A DNA stretch of 64,000 nucleotides from Erwinia billingiae Eb661. GTDB taxonomy: Bacteria; Pseudomonadota; Gammaproteobacteria; Enterobacterales; Enterobacteriaceae. Where the stretch lies: assembly GCF_000196615.1 (NCBI RefSeq), contig NC_014306.1:3348001-3412000 (forward strand), read 5' to 3'. The position numbers and the translations under genes are program-made. Position 1 is the first letter of the stretch; each line of letters starts with the position of its first letter. Below, in pieces: positions 63,177-64,000 of the stretch. The notes under the pieces are model-generated. The model had not been told where the DNA came from, did no database searches, and saw only the letters and a program-made list of their open reading frames with translations.

Positions 63177-63827
63177 ATGAACAACTTGAACGTAATTATT
63201 GCCGATGACCATCCGATTGTTCTGTTCGGTATTCGCAAGTCTCTCGAACAGATTGAATGGGTCAACGTAGTTGGTGAGTTCGAAGATTCCACAGCATTGA
63301 TCAATAGCCTGTCCAAACTGGATGCCAATGTTTTAATCACCGATCTGTCGATGCCTGGCGAAAAATATGGCGACGGCATTACGCTGATTAAGTACATCAA
63401 GCGTCATTATCCAGATTTATCTATCATCGTTCTGACCATGAACAACAATCCAGCGATTCTGAGTGCCGTTCTGGACCTCGATATTGAAGGGATTGTTCTG
63501 AAACAGGGTGCCCCTACCGATCTGCCAAAAGCGCTGGCCGCTTTGCAGAAAGGCAAAAAGTACACCCCGGACAGCGTGGCAAAACTGCTGGAGAAAATCA
63601 GCGCGGGTGGCTACGGCGACAAGCGTCTGTCTCCAAAAGAGAGCGAAGTGTTGCGCCTGTTCGCAGAAGGTTTCCTGGTTACCGAGATTGCCAAGAAGCT
63701 GAACCGCAGTATCAAAACCATCAGTAGCCAGAAGAAATCAGCCATGATGAAACTGGGCGTGGAAAACGATATTGCACTGCTGAACTATCTCTCTTCCGTC
63801 AGCAGCATGCCGGTTGAGCGCGACTAA
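63177..63827 (+). CDS. rcsB: Response regulator RcsB
   Basis: RcsB controls capsule, motility, cell division and surface genes, alone or with RcsA. The ATG at 63177 gives 216 residues (identical in length to E. coli) beginning MNNLNVIIADDHPIVLFGIR; longer in-frame starts run into rcsD. The receiver domain (1-125) has phospho-acceptor Asp56 in LITDLSMPG. The LuxR-type helix-turn-helix (about 148-210) reads LSPKESEVLRLFAEGF and IAKKLNRSIKTISSQK. It follows rcsD with a one-base gap, so it is co-transcribed with it. Confidence 0.98.
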   Translation: MNNLNVIIADDHPIVLFGIRKSLEQIEWVNVVGEFEDSTALINSLSKLDANVLITDLSMPGEKYGDGITLIKYIKRHYPDLSIIVLTMNNNPAILSAVLDLDIEGIVLKQGAPTDLPKALAALQKGKKYTPDSVAKLLEKISAGGYGDKRLSPKESEVLRLFAEGFLVTEIAKKLNRSIKTISSQKKSAMMKLGVENDIALLNYLSSVSSMPVERD

Positions 63828-63839
63828 GTGACAGACAGT

Positions 63840-63868
63840 AAAAAGGCGGACTTCGGTCCGCCTTTTTT
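63840..63868. terminator. Bidirectional terminator between rcsB and rcsC
   Basis: AAAAAGGCGGAC and GTCCGCCTTTTT form a 12-bp stem with tetraloop TTCG. T runs are available on both strands, ending the convergent rcsB and rcsC transcripts. Confidence 0.93.
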
Positions 63869-63885
63869 ATTGCCCAAAATCCGCG

Positions 63886-64000
63886 TTATTCCCTGCCCTT
63901 CCTGACCCGCTCCGCGTAGAACGCCAGCGAAGTGTTTAAGGTATCCATGGTCACCGGCTTGGACAGACAGTTATCCATGCCCGCTTCCATACAGCGCTGC
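63886..64000 (-). CDS. rcsC: Sensor kinase RcsC, C-terminal end (partial)
   Basis: The window edge cuts this gene. The visible 37 codons on the minus strand read QRCMEAGMDNCLSKPVTMDT, then about 17 more residues ending in VRKGRE and a TAA stop. This is the last part of a receiver domain, with the conserved Lys-Pro pair, and corresponds to the RcsC C terminus. Position convergent to rcsB matches E. coli. RcsC senses envelope stress through RcsF/IgaA and starts the phosphorelay. Confidence 0.93.
   Translation of the reverse strand, partial: QRCMEAGMDNCLSKPVTMDTLNTSLAFYAERVRKGRE

Overview
The window reads as chromosomal DNA of an enterobacterium, most likely Erwiniaceae (an Erwinia or Pantoea relative). 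Gene order follows the E. coli yeiH-nfo / fruBKA / setB / yeiP-yeiR / lpxT / mepS / pdeN / yejABEF / bcr / rsuA / radD / rplY / yejKLM / proL / yojI / alkB / apbE / ompC / micF / rcsDBC stretch, and the proteins match their E. coli namesakes in length and motifs. The genus is inferred from general resemblance only; no marker gene was compared.

Layout. 0-2.1 kb: yeiH and nfo. 2.1-6.3 kb: the fructose PTS operon fruBKA (minus strand) behind two Cra operators. 6.3-8.6 kb: setB, yeiW and efpL. 8.6-13.6 kb: a tiny pilin-like secreted protein, the metal GTPase yeiR, lpxT, mepS behind a 0.5-kb leader, and the c-di-GMP phosphodiesterase pdeN. 13.7-19.2 kb: the yejABEF peptide ABC importer. 19.2-27.4 kb: yejG, bcr, rsuA, radD, rplY, yejK, yejL and yejM. 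27.5-29.7 kb: tRNA-Pro(GGG) followed by a small accessory patch (GT25 glycosyltransferase, 68-aa unknown protein, EntD-like phosphopantetheinyl transferase). It occupies the place where E. coli has yejO-narP-ccm-nap-eco-mqo. 29.7-35.0 kb: yojI, alkB, apbE (ada is missing between the last two), an unlisted 42-aa membrane microprotein, ompC with OmpR sites, and the antisense RNA gene micF. 35.2-58.5 kb: a complete type I secretion adhesin cluster (HlyD-type adaptor, LapB-type ABC exporter, TolC-type outer-membrane protein and one 6067-residue adhesin), inserted between micF and the rcs genes. 59.3-64 kb: a major-facilitator transporter, rcsD, rcsB and the 3' end of rcsC.

The standout system is the adhesin cluster. 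The adhesin has a BapA-type N-terminal domain, a Gly/Asn linker, about 56 Ig-like domains and a C-terminal secretion domain. Many of the domains in its N-terminal half are arranged in a higher-order five-domain (about 1.5-kb) super-repeat. A near-consensus RcsAB box and a plausible promoter lie upstream of it, and the rcs phosphorelay genes are its chromosomal neighbours. This suggests, but does not prove, envelope-stress control of adhesion. A TAAG motif after the N-terminal domain resembles the cleavage sites of LapG-type surface-release proteases.

Many other genes serve the envelope: lpxT and yejM (lipid A and LPS control), mepS (peptidoglycan growth), ompC/micF (porin balance), yejABEF (peptide uptake) and a probable LPS glycosyltransferase. 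No insertion sequence, prophage or CRISPR array was seen.
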